64,000 nt of DNA. Source: Mycolicibacterium neoaurum VKM Ac-1815D. Its GTDB lineage: Bacteria > Actinomycetota > Actinomycetes > Mycobacteriales > Mycobacteriaceae. Both the position numbers and the translations under genes were made by a program. The notes beneath the pieces were generated by a model, which had not been told where the DNA came from, ran no database searches, and saw only the letters and a list, made by a program, of their open reading frames with translations. Location of the stretch: NCBI RefSeq assembly GCF_000317305.3, contig NC_023036.2:4154001-4218000 (forward strand), read 5' to 3'. This document shows positions 34,273 to 43,037 of this stretch, piece after piece; the stretch's first letter is position 1; each line of letters starts with the position of its first letter.

Positions 34273-35724
34273 ATGGATCGACGGTTCGCAGGCCATAGCG
34301 CCTGGCTGGGCGGGGTGCTCGCCCTCGTTCTGATCCTGTCCGGCTGCGCCTCGACGGTGCTCGACGGCCGCCCGGTATCCATGCTCTACGACCCGCAGCG
34401 CGCCGGCGGACTGCCCGCCCGCGACGGTCCGAGCGGGCCACGCCCCGACGCTCCCCCGCCGGTGAGCGTCGCCGAGAACAGCGATGGCGGCCCGGTGGAC
34501 CAGTTGGTGTTGCGGGCCGTCGACGACCTCGAGGACTTCTGGTCACAGAACTGGGAGGGTTCACTCACCGGCACCTATGGCCCGGTGTCGCGACTCGTGT
34601 CCTACGACGCATCCGATCCCGCGTCACCCACCGTCTGCGGCAACGATCTCTATGACCTGTCGAACGCCTTCTACTGCTTCGGCGACGATGTGATGGCCTG
34701 GGACAGAGGCCAGTTCATTCCCGGCGCAGCGCAGTACTTCGGCGATATGGGCGTGGTCGGGGTGATCGCCCATGAGTTCGGCCACGCCGTGCAGGCCAAG
34801 GCCCATCTGGTCGAGAAGGCGACGCCCGTGCTCGTCAAGGAGCAACAGGCCGATTGTTTCGCCGGCGTCTATCTGCACTGGGTGGCATCGGGCAAGTCAC
34901 CGCGATTCGACCTGAGCACCGGCGACGGGCTCAATCACGTTCTGGCCGGTGCCATCTACATCCGAGACCCGCTGATGACCCAGGAAGAAGCCATCCTGAC
35001 CGGCGATGCACACGGATCTGCCCTGGATCGGATCAGCGCCTTCCAGATCGGCTTCGCCGGTAACGCCGACCAATGCGCGGCCATCGACATGGCCGAGATA
35101 ACGCAACGTCAAGGAGATCTCCCGAAGTTCCTGTCCTATGACTCCTACGGTGATCCGTCGGCCAGTGACAGCCCGATCGACGAACAACTGCTGACCAGCT
35201 TGATGGACACCCTGACCCAGATCTACCAGCCGGCCAGCCCGCCGTCACTGAACCTCGACATGGCGACCTGCCCTGACGCACAAACGGTTTCCCCGGCGTC
35301 CTACTGCCCATCGACCAACACCGTGAACGTCAACCTCCCCACCCTGCAGGCGTTGGGGACCCCGAAGGCCGAGGACCAGGGCGTGCTGCTGCAGGGTGAC
35401 AACACCGCGCTGTCGATCGTGACATCCCGATACGCCCTTGCTCTGCAGAAGGAACGGGGTGACCCGCTGGATACGGCCGTAACGGCGCTGCGCACCGCGT
35501 GCCTGACCGGCGTCGCGCAGGGCCGGATGGCCGAACCCGGCGGCACACTGACACTGTCGGCCGGTGACACCGACGAGGCGATCTCCGGGCTGCTGACCAA
35601 CGGGCTGGCGGCCAGCGATGTCAACGGCGTGACCGCGCCGGCCGGTTTCACCAGAATCCTGGCGTATCGGTCCGGCCTGGGCGGCAATGCCGAGACGTGC
35701 TATCAGCGGTTCGGTGCCACATGA
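34273..35724 (+). CDS. Lipoprotein neutral zinc metallopeptidase
   Basis: A 483-residue exported protein. The signal ends ILSGC with lipobox Cys25. The zincin motif HEFGH gives ligands His167 and His171 and catalytic Glu168; EQQAD supplies Glu190 and Asp194 as candidates for the third ligand. This fits the putative neutral zinc metallopeptidase family (PF04228). Six or more cysteines outside the motif probably form disulfides in the periplasm. A paralogue lies at 58004. Its stop overlaps the DUF4333 gene start (ATGA). The substrate is unknown. Confidence 0.85.
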   Translation: MDRRFAGHSAWLGGVLALVLILSGCASTVLDGRPVSMLYDPQRAGGLPARDGPSGPRPDAPPPVSVAENSDGGPVDQLVLRAVDDLEDFWSQNWEGSLTGTYGPVSRLVSYDASDPASPTVCGNDLYDLSNAFYCFGDDVMAWDRGQFIPGAAQYFGDMGVVGVIAHEFGHAVQAKAHLVEKATPVLVKEQQADCFAGVYLHWVASGKSPRFDLSTGDGLNHVLAGAIYIRDPLMTQEEAILTGDAHGSALDRISAFQIGFAGNADQCAAIDMAEITQRQGDLPKFLSYDSYGDPSASDSPIDEQLLTSLMDTLTQIYQPASPPSLNLDMATCPDAQTVSPASYCPSTNTVNVNLPTLQALGTPKAEDQGVLLQGDNTALSIVTSRYALALQKERGDPLDTAVTALRTACLTGVAQGRMAEPGGTLTLSAGDTDEAISGLLTNGLAASDVNGVTAPAGFTRILAYRSGLGGNAETCYQRFGAT

Positions 35725-36389
35725 CGCGGCCACCGAACCCGAATCAGCCACCGGGACAGGCCCAGCCGTGGTGGGCGCGGCCCGGTGGGGCGGCACCGCC
35801 GGGGCCCCCTCCGCAGGCACCCCCGCGGATGCCATACCCGCCCAACCAGGGGCCGCCGGCGCAGCGACCTCAGCCCGGGTATCGTATGCCCCCCGCACCC
35901 CCTCGACAGCCATCGCGGCCGAGTCAGCCACCGCAGACAGCACCGCCGCCGTCACGACAGCCGACACCGTCACCGGCACAGCGCCCGCCGGTCGACCCGA
36001 ATCGCTACCTGCTCCGGCCGGACCAGCAGGCCGGTGGACGCCGACGGCAACAGCGGACACCGGACCACCGGCGCACGGTCATCATCGCCGGACTGACGGT
36101 CGTCGCCGTCGTCGGCGTGGGTATCGGTATCTGGCAGTTCGGATTCGACCGCGCTCCGGTGATCAAGGTCGAAACGGCCGAGGCGGGGGTACGCGCCATC
36201 CTGTCGGACCCGATCAACGGATACGGCGCCAACTCCATCAGCGCACTGCGGTGCAACGGCGGCAAGAATCCGTCGGCCGCCAAGGGCGACAGCTTCACCT
36301 GTGACGTCGAGATCGACGGGGCCATCCGGCAGGTGTATGCCGAGTTCACCGACGACCGCGGCACGTTCGCCGTGGACGGGCCGCGGTGA
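35721..36389 (+). CDS. DUF4333 membrane protein with a Pro-rich cytoplasmic tail
   Basis: A 222-residue protein in three parts. Residues 1-100 are Pro/Gln-rich (many PP and RP repeats) and end in a basic patch (GGRRRQQRTPDHRR). A single membrane helix follows (TVIIAGLTVVAVVGVGIGIW). An exported DUF4333 domain then has two cysteines (ALRCNGGKNP and FTCDVEIDG). The Pro-rich tail would face the cytoplasm. It is coupled to the metallopeptidase by a four-base overlap, so the two may act together at the cell surface. DUF4333 has no known function. Confidence 0.8.
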   Translation: MTRPPNPNQPPGQAQPWWARPGGAAPPGPPPQAPPRMPYPPNQGPPAQRPQPGYRMPPAPPRQPSRPSQPPQTAPPPSRQPTPSPAQRPPVDPNRYLLRPDQQAGGRRRQQRTPDHRRTVIIAGLTVVAVVGVGIGIWQFGFDRAPVIKVETAEAGVRAILSDPINGYGANSISALRCNGGKNPSAAKGDSFTCDVEIDGAIRQVYAEFTDDRGTFAVDGPR

Positions 36390-37646
36390 TCAGGTACCGG
36401 GACGTTTGTGCTGCTGGCCGTGCACGCCTTCGGCATACGCCGTTTCGGCGTGCTGGGTGAAGTCGATGCCGGATAGCTCGTCCTCGCGCGTGACCCGGAA
36501 CCCCATGGTCGCGTCGATCACCTTGCCCAGCAGGAACGACACCGTGAACGCGAACGCGGCGACCACGACGATGCCCAAGGTCTGCCTGCCCAGCTGAGTG
36601 ATCCCGCCACCGTAGAAAAGGCCTTCGGGTCCGCCCGACACAACCTCGGCCGCCAGCAGACCGATCAGGAACGTACCGACCACCCCGCCGACGAAGTGCA
36701 CTCCCACCACGTCGAGCGAATCGTCGTATCCGGCGGCGAATTTCCACCCGATCGCATACGAGCACACCACACCTGCCACCAGACCGACCAACACGGCGCC
36801 CAGCGGGGAGACGAACCCGCACGAGGGCGTGATGGCGACCAGGCCGGCAACGACGCCGGAAGCTGCGCCGAAGGTGGTCGGGTGTCCGTCGCGGAAACGC
36901 TCGACTGCGAGCCAGCCCAGCATGCCGAGGCACCCGGCGACAAGAGTGTTCAGGAAGATCACCGCGGCCTTGCCATCCACGGCGAAGGCGGAGCCCGCAT
37001 TGAATCCGAACCAGCCGAACCACAACAGCCCGACGCCGAGCAGGACGAACGGAAGATTGTGCGGGCGCATGGCCTCGGATTTGAACCCGATGCGCGGGCC
37101 GAGCACCAGCGCGAGCGCCAAAGCCGATGCTCCCGAGACGATCTCGACAACCAGTCCACCCGCGAAGTCGAGCGCGCCGAAGACCGAAAGCCACCCGCCC
37201 GGTCCCCAGACCCAGTGGGCGACCGGCGAATACACCGCCAATGTCCACAGCGCGACGAACAGCGTCCACGCCGAGAATTTCGCCCGGTCGGCGATCGCAC
37301 CGCTGACCAGAGCCGCGGTGAGAATGGCGAACGCCAACTGGAAGGTCACGAACAGCAACTCGGGCACATTGGAGCGCACCGCGGACACATCGATACCGGA
37401 CAGCCCGAGGTGGCCGAGACCGCCGATGAGTCCACCGCCGGCGTCGGTGCCGAAGGCCAGACTGTAGCCGGCCACGATCCAGGTGACCGTCACAACCGGG
37501 ATGGCGATGAAGCTCATCATGATCATGTTCAGCACGCCGGTGGAGCGGACCATACCGCCGTAGAAGATCGCCAGACCCGGGGTCATCAACAGCACCATCG
37601 CGGTGCTGACGAGCAACCAAGCGGTGGCGGCGGGGTCGATCTGCAC
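36390..37646 (-). CDS. amt: Ammonium transporter (Amt family) with Glu in the twin-His site
   Basis: A 418-residue Amt/Mep protein with about 11 helices, counterpart in fold of E. coli AmtB. Pore motifs include GALDFAGGLVVEIVSG, WFGWFGFNAGSAFAVDG and DVVGVHFVGGVVGT. The first twin-His position (AmtB His168) is Glu168 here; the second His is kept as His317. GTG 37646 was chosen because GAAGGAG lies seven bases upstream. There is no glnK or glnD beside it, unlike the classical amt-glnB-glnD set, so it is probably a second Amt. Its stop abuts the DUF4333 stop. Confidence 0.95.
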   Translation of the reverse strand: MQIDPAATAWLLVSTAMVLLMTPGLAIFYGGMVRSTGVLNMIMMSFIAIPVVTVTWIVAGYSLAFGTDAGGGLIGGLGHLGLSGIDVSAVRSNVPELLFVTFQLAFAILTAALVSGAIADRAKFSAWTLFVALWTLAVYSPVAHWVWGPGGWLSVFGALDFAGGLVVEIVSGASALALALVLGPRIGFKSEAMRPHNLPFVLLGVGLLWFGWFGFNAGSAFAVDGKAAVIFLNTLVAGCLGMLGWLAVERFRDGHPTTFGAASGVVAGLVAITPSCGFVSPLGAVLVGLVAGVVCSYAIGWKFAAGYDDSLDVVGVHFVGGVVGTFLIGLLAAEVVSGGPEGLFYGGGITQLGRQTLGIVVVAAFAFTVSFLLGKVIDATMGFRVTREDELSGIDFTQHAETAYAEGVHGQQHKRPGT

Positions 37647-38010
37647 GCGGGCTCCTTCGTCGGGGCAAAACGCCCGGACGACTATGACACAGCGTGCGCG
37701 CCTGCGATCTCCCGATCGGCCTATTTCAGCTACTTGACAGCGGCGACGGCAACCGAACGCTGCGGGGGATCCCCGGACACCGTCCCGGACAGCCGGAACA
37801 CCCCCTCGCCTGAGCATGGGCTTAGCCAGCGATGCATCTTCGGGTGGCAAACCTAGGTCATTCGCCGACCGCATCACTTCGGAGAATTTGCCACAACTGC
37901 AACGAAGTGAAAAAACGCTGATTGACCAGCGGATTTGGCCCAGCTTTGCGTATTCTTCGATTCGCTCAGCAATTTTTACGTGGTCGTCAACCAGGAGTGG
38001 GGAGCAATTG
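37647..38010. other. 364-bp divergent intergenic region
   Basis: No gene is seen. It carries the promoters of amt and of the tandem C39 gene. A perfect dyad CGATC-TCCC-GATCG is at 37705-37718. TTGACC (37922-37927) and TATTCT (37951-37956) are candidate promoter elements, but their spacing is too long to be convincing. AGGAGTGGGGAG at 37993-38004 is the ribosome site of the C39 gene. Confidence 0.4.
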
Positions 38011-40329
38011 ATGCCGGTGGATGGGACACGGGAAGCGCATCCGGACCGCGTAGGTGAACGCCGAGCCCAGCAAGCACGGCTGTGGCTCGGCGCGGGGGCG
38101 ATGACCCTCGGCATGGGAGCCGCGATGCTCGGCGGCGCGGCCATCGCGGCCGCCGACTCGGATGCGCCCTCGGGTCCCACCCGCACCGGTTCGACCGACA
38201 GCTCGGATTCTTCGTCCTCCGACGCGGGATCGTCTTCCGCAGGACCGGTGAAAAGCAGCGGCGGATCGTCGCGCGAGACTGTCGGCTCCTCGTCGGGCGA
38301 TTCCGCGGACAGCACCGGACCGCACGCCAACGACGACTCGGACGAAGCCGGCGACTCCGACGACAGCTGGGGCGCGGCGTCCCCCACGCGCGGCTCCGGT
38401 CTCGATGACGACGATGTGACCTCCGAAGAGACCACGGAGGCCATCGGTGGCGCCGAGGAGGCGGTCTCCGAAGAGGTCGTCGACGAGGACGGCCCGGTGG
38501 GGACCGGCGGCGCGCACGGGCCCACAAGCACTCCACAAGCACCCGCCACCAATTCCCCGGTGATCTCGGACAGTTCGTCGACCGCCACGTCACCCACACC
38601 TGACACCGACACCACTCCCCTTGCCACACCGGCGGTCACCGACAGCGGATTGAGCACCATCGCCGGATCCGCGGGCGCCAGTTTCTACACGCTGGCCTCC
38701 ACCTCGAGCACGGTGGGTCGCGCGGCGGCGCTGTCTCCGGCCGCTGTGCCTGCCGCTGCGGTAGCGCAGGCGAGCAACCCGTTCGGCCTGCCCACTCCCG
38801 AAGAATTGCTGCGCGGGCTGCAGGAACTCGGCACCAACCTGTACTTCGCCGTGATGAACCAGCTTTACGGGTTCCAACGCAGCCTGACGGCATTGCGCGA
38901 CGATGTGATCGGCATCCTCGGGTTCACCCAGGAGGTGATCACCCGGTCGCTGCCGTTCGGTAACCCGACAGGCAATGCGCAGTACTTCGTGCAATCCGGC
39001 GACTTCCTTTCAGCCGGGCTGGCGACCGTGGCCATGGCCTACGCGCAGTTAACCGGCAGCCCCGTGGATCTAGCCGGTTTCCTCGCCAAGGCAGCGAACA
39101 CCCCGAGCCTCCGAGTGCCCGGCACGATGGTTTATCTCGGTCCCGGCGCGCGGCTCGTCTATTGGACGGATACCTATGAGGTGTTGCAGGACAAGGATGT
39201 TCGCATCATCATGCGCAGCTACGGCACCAACCAGGCGGACAAGGCGTACAACGACCTCACCAACGGCCTGACAGATCCAACCAAGGCCATGATCGTCCCG
39301 ATCAACGGTCCGGTGTCGGACAGCAGTGACGTCAAGGAGAAGACCGTCGTCGTCATCGGCGTCGACAACGTCAACGGAACGGTCACCATCAACGATCCCA
39401 CCCGCGCTGACGGGCAGGGTCTGGTCATGAGTTATGACGACTTCATGGATGCCTGGGGGTCGAAGAAGTACCAGTTGATCACCACCCAGCTCGCCAGCTC
39501 GCCGAACGTGGCACCGGACGCATCCGAGACCAGATGGGTCTGGTCCTTGCCCTCGATTCAGCAGATCGGCTCGCGGGTCGCCGCCGCGTTCGTGCACCAG
39601 GTCCAGGTTTTCCAGGAGAACATCACATATCTCACCGACGATCTGTCCCGCACGTTCGGTGTTTCCCAGCCGGAACCGATCGGCCCGCCATCGGCGGGCG
39701 ATGTCGAGTACGGAAACTACCTTGCCAACTACCAATACTGGAGGTATCAGGGTCAAACCGGCACGTGCGCGCTGATGTCCACCGCGGCCGTCATTGCCCA
39801 GTTGACCGCAAACGGCATGCCCGTCGACATGGACGCGCTGGCCGCCGAGGTGCAGCAGTTGGCAGAGACGTTGCCCAGTGGAATCAAGGTAGGTGAGCCG
39901 ATCTACACCGAGGGCAAGGGCGGGACGTTCTCCTCAGACGTCATCACCCTGCTCAACAGGTTCGGCATCAACGCCGACTACACCACGTATCTCAAGAACG
40001 AGGGATCGCTGGCACTGGACAATATGACCGCCGCACTCGAACAAGGCCAGTCGGTGATCGTCAGCGTCAACAACAAATTGATCTACGACGCGTGGAACAC
40101 TCAGTACTTCGGTGCAGGCAGGGAGTGGTACCGCGGGACCACGGACCAGCCCAACCACGCCGTCACCGTGCTCAGCGTCAACATGACCAAGGGCGTTGTC
40201 TACATAAATGACAGCGCACCAAGACAGGGGCAAGGCCTGGCCGTGCCACTCGATCAGTTCATGAAGGCCTGGGAGACAGGAAACTTCTCGCTGACCACCG
40301 CCGAACGGGACAGCAGCGCCGCGGGCTGA
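38011..40329 (+). CDS. Exported protein with tandem C39-like peptidase domains
   Basis: A 772-residue protein. An N-terminal basic region and hydrophobic stretch (LWLGAGAMTLGMGAAMLGGA) ending in AAA-DSD look like a signal peptide. Residues 50-190 are a Ser/Asp/Glu-rich, low-complexity linker. Two related papain-like C39_2-type domains follow. The second has Gln580, Cys586 (QGQTGTCALM), His716 (PNHAVTV) and Asn733-Asp734 (YINDSAP). The first (about 320-500) keeps the shape (QYFVQSGDFLSAGL, VTINDPTRADGQG, DDFMDAW) but lacks Cys and His. ATG 38011 has a strong ribosome site. The substrate is unknown. Confidence 0.72.
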   Translation: MPVDGTREAHPDRVGERRAQQARLWLGAGAMTLGMGAAMLGGAAIAAADSDAPSGPTRTGSTDSSDSSSSDAGSSSAGPVKSSGGSSRETVGSSSGDSADSTGPHANDDSDEAGDSDDSWGAASPTRGSGLDDDDVTSEETTEAIGGAEEAVSEEVVDEDGPVGTGGAHGPTSTPQAPATNSPVISDSSSTATSPTPDTDTTPLATPAVTDSGLSTIAGSAGASFYTLASTSSTVGRAAALSPAAVPAAAVAQASNPFGLPTPEELLRGLQELGTNLYFAVMNQLYGFQRSLTALRDDVIGILGFTQEVITRSLPFGNPTGNAQYFVQSGDFLSAGLATVAMAYAQLTGSPVDLAGFLAKAANTPSLRVPGTMVYLGPGARLVYWTDTYEVLQDKDVRIIMRSYGTNQADKAYNDLTNGLTDPTKAMIVPINGPVSDSSDVKEKTVVVIGVDNVNGTVTINDPTRADGQGLVMSYDDFMDAWGSKKYQLITTQLASSPNVAPDASETRWVWSLPSIQQIGSRVAAAFVHQVQVFQENITYLTDDLSRTFGVSQPEPIGPPSAGDVEYGNYLANYQYWRYQGQTGTCALMSTAAVIAQLTANGMPVDMDALAAEVQQLAETLPSGIKVGEPIYTEGKGGTFSSDVITLLNRFGINADYTTYLKNEGSLALDNMTAALEQGQSVIVSVNNKLIYDAWNTQYFGAGREWYRGTTDQPNHAVTVLSVNMTKGVVYINDSAPRQGQGLAVPLDQFMKAWETGNFSLTTAERDSSAAG

Positions 40330-40343
40330 GGTCGAGTATTTCG

Positions 40344-40384
40344 CAGGCGGGTGATGGGGCGGTTCACGCCGCATCACCCGCCTG
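40344..40384 (+). terminator. Long hairpin after the C39 gene
   Basis: CAGGCGGGTGATG (40344-40356) pairs perfectly with CATCACCCGCCTG (40372-40384); after one mismatch four more pairs extend the stem. It follows the C39 stop by 14 bases. There is no T run, as often in mycobacteria. It may attenuate or process the transcript ahead of the next gene. Confidence 0.65.
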
Positions 40385-40442
40385 ATCTCGCAGCCACCCG
40401 CGCACTGCACCCCGGTCGCCCCCACTCCAGTCAAGGAACCTC

Positions 40443-41738
40443 ATGTCTTCTCGCACAGTCCGGCTCACCGCAGCCGCCGCCATTACCGCAACCGCAACCC
40501 TTTTCGCCGTTCCGGCCGTCGCGGTGGCCGACCCGTACGACGATGACGACGGCACCGTGCAGGTCGACTCGCCGCCCGCGGAGGAGCCTGCGGAAGAACC
40601 ACAGCCAGAGCCGGAACAGCAACCCGAGCCAGAGCCCGCTCCGGAACCGGAGCCACAACCCGCACCGGAGCCCGAACCCGAACCTGCGCTGGGCTCAGCG
40701 CCGGATAGCGAGCCAGACCAGGCCGGTGAGACAGGCGCCCAGCAGGACGATCCGGGCGCTCCCTCCTACTCCCCCGGCGCGGACCCCGACACCCAGCCAG
40801 GCGCCGATGATCCGGCGCCCTCCGAGCAGGCGCCCGACGCTGACACCAACCCCGATGACTCCAACCCCGATGACACCACCCCCGACATCGCCTCCCCCGA
40901 TATCGCCGACATCGATGCCGGCGACCTGGAGACGGCAACACGTGCGGAGCCCGAATTCAGCGAGGCCACAGAAGCATCGGTGACGCAGATCGAGCAGCTG
41001 GAAAGCCTCGTCGAGTCGCAATACCTTTCGGAATCCAGTTCGGTCGTCACTCAATGGGACTCGTCCTGGGTTCAGTACACCCAGTGGTATCAGCCGATGC
41101 TGATCAGTCCGTATCGCACCCCGGTGACGATCGCCTACGTCGCGGACGGGCGACCGTACATCACCGAGCTCGCGCCGCTGCGGCCGACGGTTCTCACCGT
41201 GCCGCAGGCGGGCGTGCACAGCTTCACCGCGGTGGTCAACGATCCGGCCGGCCGGGTGACAAACGTGTCGGTGGGTAGCTTCTCCGGTGGCGGCTACGTG
41301 CCCGCGCCCGGCCAACCCCCTCCCCCCAAGCCCACGGTGCCGACAACGTATGAAAACGTGCTGGTGTCCTTCAAACTCGGCGACGCGTCATACAAGCCTG
41401 TGGTCGTCAAGAAGGTCGTCGACCTCGGTGACGATCCGGCTCGGTCACTGACCAAGGTGCTGCTCGACGAGGAGACACCGGCGTGGGGCACCTGGGGGCC
41501 CACCGACTCCGGGCGACGCAGCTTCACGGTGTCGCTGACCGATCGGCTTCCCGGACTGAGCACACCGGGAACCGACCTGCCGCCCGGCTACCGCCTGCAG
41601 GCCGAGGAGCGCAGCACCGCGGAGAAGGCCGACTCGTCGACGCCGGTGCTCGCCTGGGTCGCCGCCGGTCTCGGTGGCATCGCAGTGCTGGCCGTGATCG
41701 GCGCCGTGGTGAGCGCGCGGCGACGACGCCAGGGCTGA
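40443..41738 (+). CDS. Exported Pro-Glu-rich protein with a C-terminal membrane anchor
   Basis: A 431-residue protein. The signal peptide ends VAVADPY. Residues 40-85 are an almost perfect Pro-Glu repeat (EPEPAPEPEPQPAPEPEPEP), followed by an acidic, Asp/Pro-rich region to about 165. A folded domain with Trp/Tyr-rich segments (DSSWVQYTQWYQPMLISPY) and a second one (SFKLGDASYKPVVVKKVVDL) follow. A C-terminal helix (VLAWVAAGLGGIAVLAVIGA) and SARRRRQG tail anchor it in the membrane. No catalytic motif is seen. It follows the C39 gene and may be its membrane-bound partner. Confidence 0.7.
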   Translation: MSSRTVRLTAAAAITATATLFAVPAVAVADPYDDDDGTVQVDSPPAEEPAEEPQPEPEQQPEPEPAPEPEPQPAPEPEPEPALGSAPDSEPDQAGETGAQQDDPGAPSYSPGADPDTQPGADDPAPSEQAPDADTNPDDSNPDDTTPDIASPDIADIDAGDLETATRAEPEFSEATEASVTQIEQLESLVESQYLSESSSVVTQWDSSWVQYTQWYQPMLISPYRTPVTIAYVADGRPYITELAPLRPTVLTVPQAGVHSFTAVVNDPAGRVTNVSVGSFSGGGYVPAPGQPPPPKPTVPTTYENVLVSFKLGDASYKPVVVKKVVDLGDDPARSLTKVLLDEETPAWGTWGPTDSGRRSFTVSLTDRLPGLSTPGTDLPPGYRLQAEERSTAEKADSSTPVLAWVAAGLGGIAVLAVIGAVVSARRRRQG

Positions 41739-41763
41739 TCGAGCTCGACAGGCAGGCCCCGCA

Positions 41764-42603
41764 CTATTCGGGGAAGTCCGCGCTACGAGAGAGGGCCTCG
41801 TTAGCGCGGAGTTCGGCCAGGGTCTGCTCCAGCTCACCGATCACTGCGTCGTATCCACCGTTGCCCAGCACCAGACGGCGTGGCGGCGGGTCCTGGGCCA
41901 TCGCAGCGATCACCGCGCGGGCACCGCGGTGCGGATCACCTGGCTGAACACCGTCCATCTCGACGAAGGTCGCACGAACCCGTTCAAGCATGTCGTGATA
42001 CTCCGAAATCGGTTCGGCGACGGGCTCGTTGGCAAAACCGGCGTAGGCGTTCGTGCGAAAAGCGCCCGGTTCCGCGGCCAACACCGAGATGCCCTGCCCG
42101 GCGACCTCGACACGCAGTGCATCGGTGACGGCTTCGATGGCGAACTTCGTCGCGCTGTAGTAGCCGAAACCGGGTGCCGACACCAGCCCTGCCACCGAGG
42201 AGACATTGACGATCCAGCCGTTTCCGCGGGCACGCATCCCGGGCAACACCGCACGCGTCACGGACAGCACGGCGAAGAAGTTCAGTTCGAACATGGCCCG
42301 CAACGCCGAATCGTCCATGCCTTCGATCGATCCGTACCAGCCGCGGCCGGCATTGTTGACCAAGACGTCGATACCACCGAACCGCTCCTCGGCGGTCTGT
42401 ACCGCGCGCCGCACCTGGGCGGCATCGGTGAGTTCCAGCGGCACCACGAGAACCCGATCGCCATACTGATCGGCCCAATCTGCCAGCTCTTGCGGGCGCC
42501 GGGAGGTGATCGTCACGCGGTCCCCCGCCTCCAGCGCCGCCTCGGCGAACGCCATCCCGAAATTGCCGGGCGTCCCGCCGGTGATGAACCATCGCCTGCT
42601 CAC
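41764..42603 (-). CDS. Short-chain dehydrogenase/reductase
   Basis: A 279-residue SDR oxidoreductase of the classical type. The NAD(P)-binding glycine motif reads TGGTPGNFG (8-16), one residue longer than the usual TGxxxGxG. The catalytic Tyr149 and Lys153 are in YYSATK, with Ser136 in NVSSVAG and the NNAG motif near 83-86. Arg36-Arg37 after the second strand (TSRRPQEL) suggests NADPH preference. GTG 42603 overlaps the SnoaL stop (GTGA), so it is the second gene of a MerR-controlled operon. The substrate is unknown. Confidence 0.92.
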   Translation of the reverse strand: MSRRWFITGGTPGNFGMAFAEAALEAGDRVTITSRRPQELADWADQYGDRVLVVPLELTDAAQVRRAVQTAEERFGGIDVLVNNAGRGWYGSIEGMDDSALRAMFELNFFAVLSVTRAVLPGMRARGNGWIVNVSSVAGLVSAPGFGYYSATKFAIEAVTDALRVEVAGQGISVLAAEPGAFRTNAYAGFANEPVAEPISEYHDMLERVRATFVEMDGVQPGDPHRGARAVIAAMAQDPPPRRLVLGNGGYDAVIGELEQTLAELRANEALSRSADFPE

Positions 42604-42941
42604 GCCTCGCACACCAATCGGCTGATCGACGCGCCGTCCAAGGTGAAGCGGTAGTGCAGGTCGACGACGCCGCCGGGGAAGTCGCCCTCCAGATGCTGAG
42701 TCACGTCAACGCCGTTGTCGGTCGTGGTCGCCCCGACGAACTCCGAGGTGTAGGTGAACTCGCCGGCCGACGCGGCCAGCCAGGCACCGATCGCGTCGCG
42801 GCCCGTGTGGTCGCGGCCCTCGTCGGTCACCACGGCGTCGGCGGTGAAGGTGGCGACTGCTCGGCCGTCCTCCGGACTGGCGTGTGTGGTCATGAATGTC
42901 TTTACGGGGTCTGGGAGTGCATCCCATTCGCTTGTGGTCAT
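42600..42941 (-). CDS. SnoaL-like (NTF2-fold) protein
   Basis: A 113-residue alpha+beta-barrel protein. The pattern VKTFMTTHASPEDGRAVATF, then DAVVTDEGRDHTGRDAI and the strands TYTSEFVGATTTDNGVDV fits the NTF2/SnoaL-2 family of small-molecule-binding proteins or isomerases. It is first in an operon with the SDR gene. Upstream, a TTGACT -35 overlapping the palindrome TTCCCC-TTA-GGGGAA places transcription start near the ATG, so the message may be leaderless. Confidence 0.8.
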   Translation of the reverse strand: MTTSEWDALPDPVKTFMTTHASPEDGRAVATFTADAVVTDEGRDHTGRDAIGAWLAASAGEFTYTSEFVGATTTDNGVDVTQHLEGDFPGGVVDLHYRFTLDGASISRLVCEA

Positions 42942-42957
42942 GGCACCACCGTCGGGC

Positions 42958-42978
42958 TTCCCCTTAGGGGAAAGTCAA
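42958..42978 (-). promoter_or_regulatory. MerR-type operator of the SnoaL-SDR operon
   Basis: On the minus strand TTGACT (42978-42973) serves as -35, followed directly by the perfect palindrome TTCCCC-TAA-GGGGAA (42972-42958). With a 19-bp spacer the -10 falls at 42953-42948 (GACGGT, weak), as in MerR-activated promoters. Read as a MerR site because of its location next to a merR gene. Confidence 0.65.
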
Positions 42979-43006
42979 TACCCCTGGTCGATATCGCGCC
43001 GCGCTC

Positions 43007-43037
43007 TTGACCTTCCCCCAGGGGCAACCTTCAAGAT
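43007..43037 (+). promoter_or_regulatory. MerR-type promoter and operator of merR
   Basis: TTGACC (43007-43012) and CAAGAT (43032-43037) are separated by 19 bp. Between them is the dyad CTTCCCC-CA-GGGGCAA, closely related to the operator at 42958-42972. The over-long spacer is the hallmark of promoters twisted open by MerR proteins. The gene starts 45 bases downstream with GAGGAGG. Confidence 0.7.

Noticed and set aside
37647..38660. Upstream extension of the amt frame by 338 codons
   Set aside because: The extension lies antisense to the C39 gene and across the promoter; the Amt fold and a ribosome site begin at GTG 37646.
40580..40700. Short tandem repeat pattern considered as a CRISPR-like or VNTR array
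   Set aside because: It is the in-frame Pro-Glu codon repeat of the membrane-anchored protein, without spacers.
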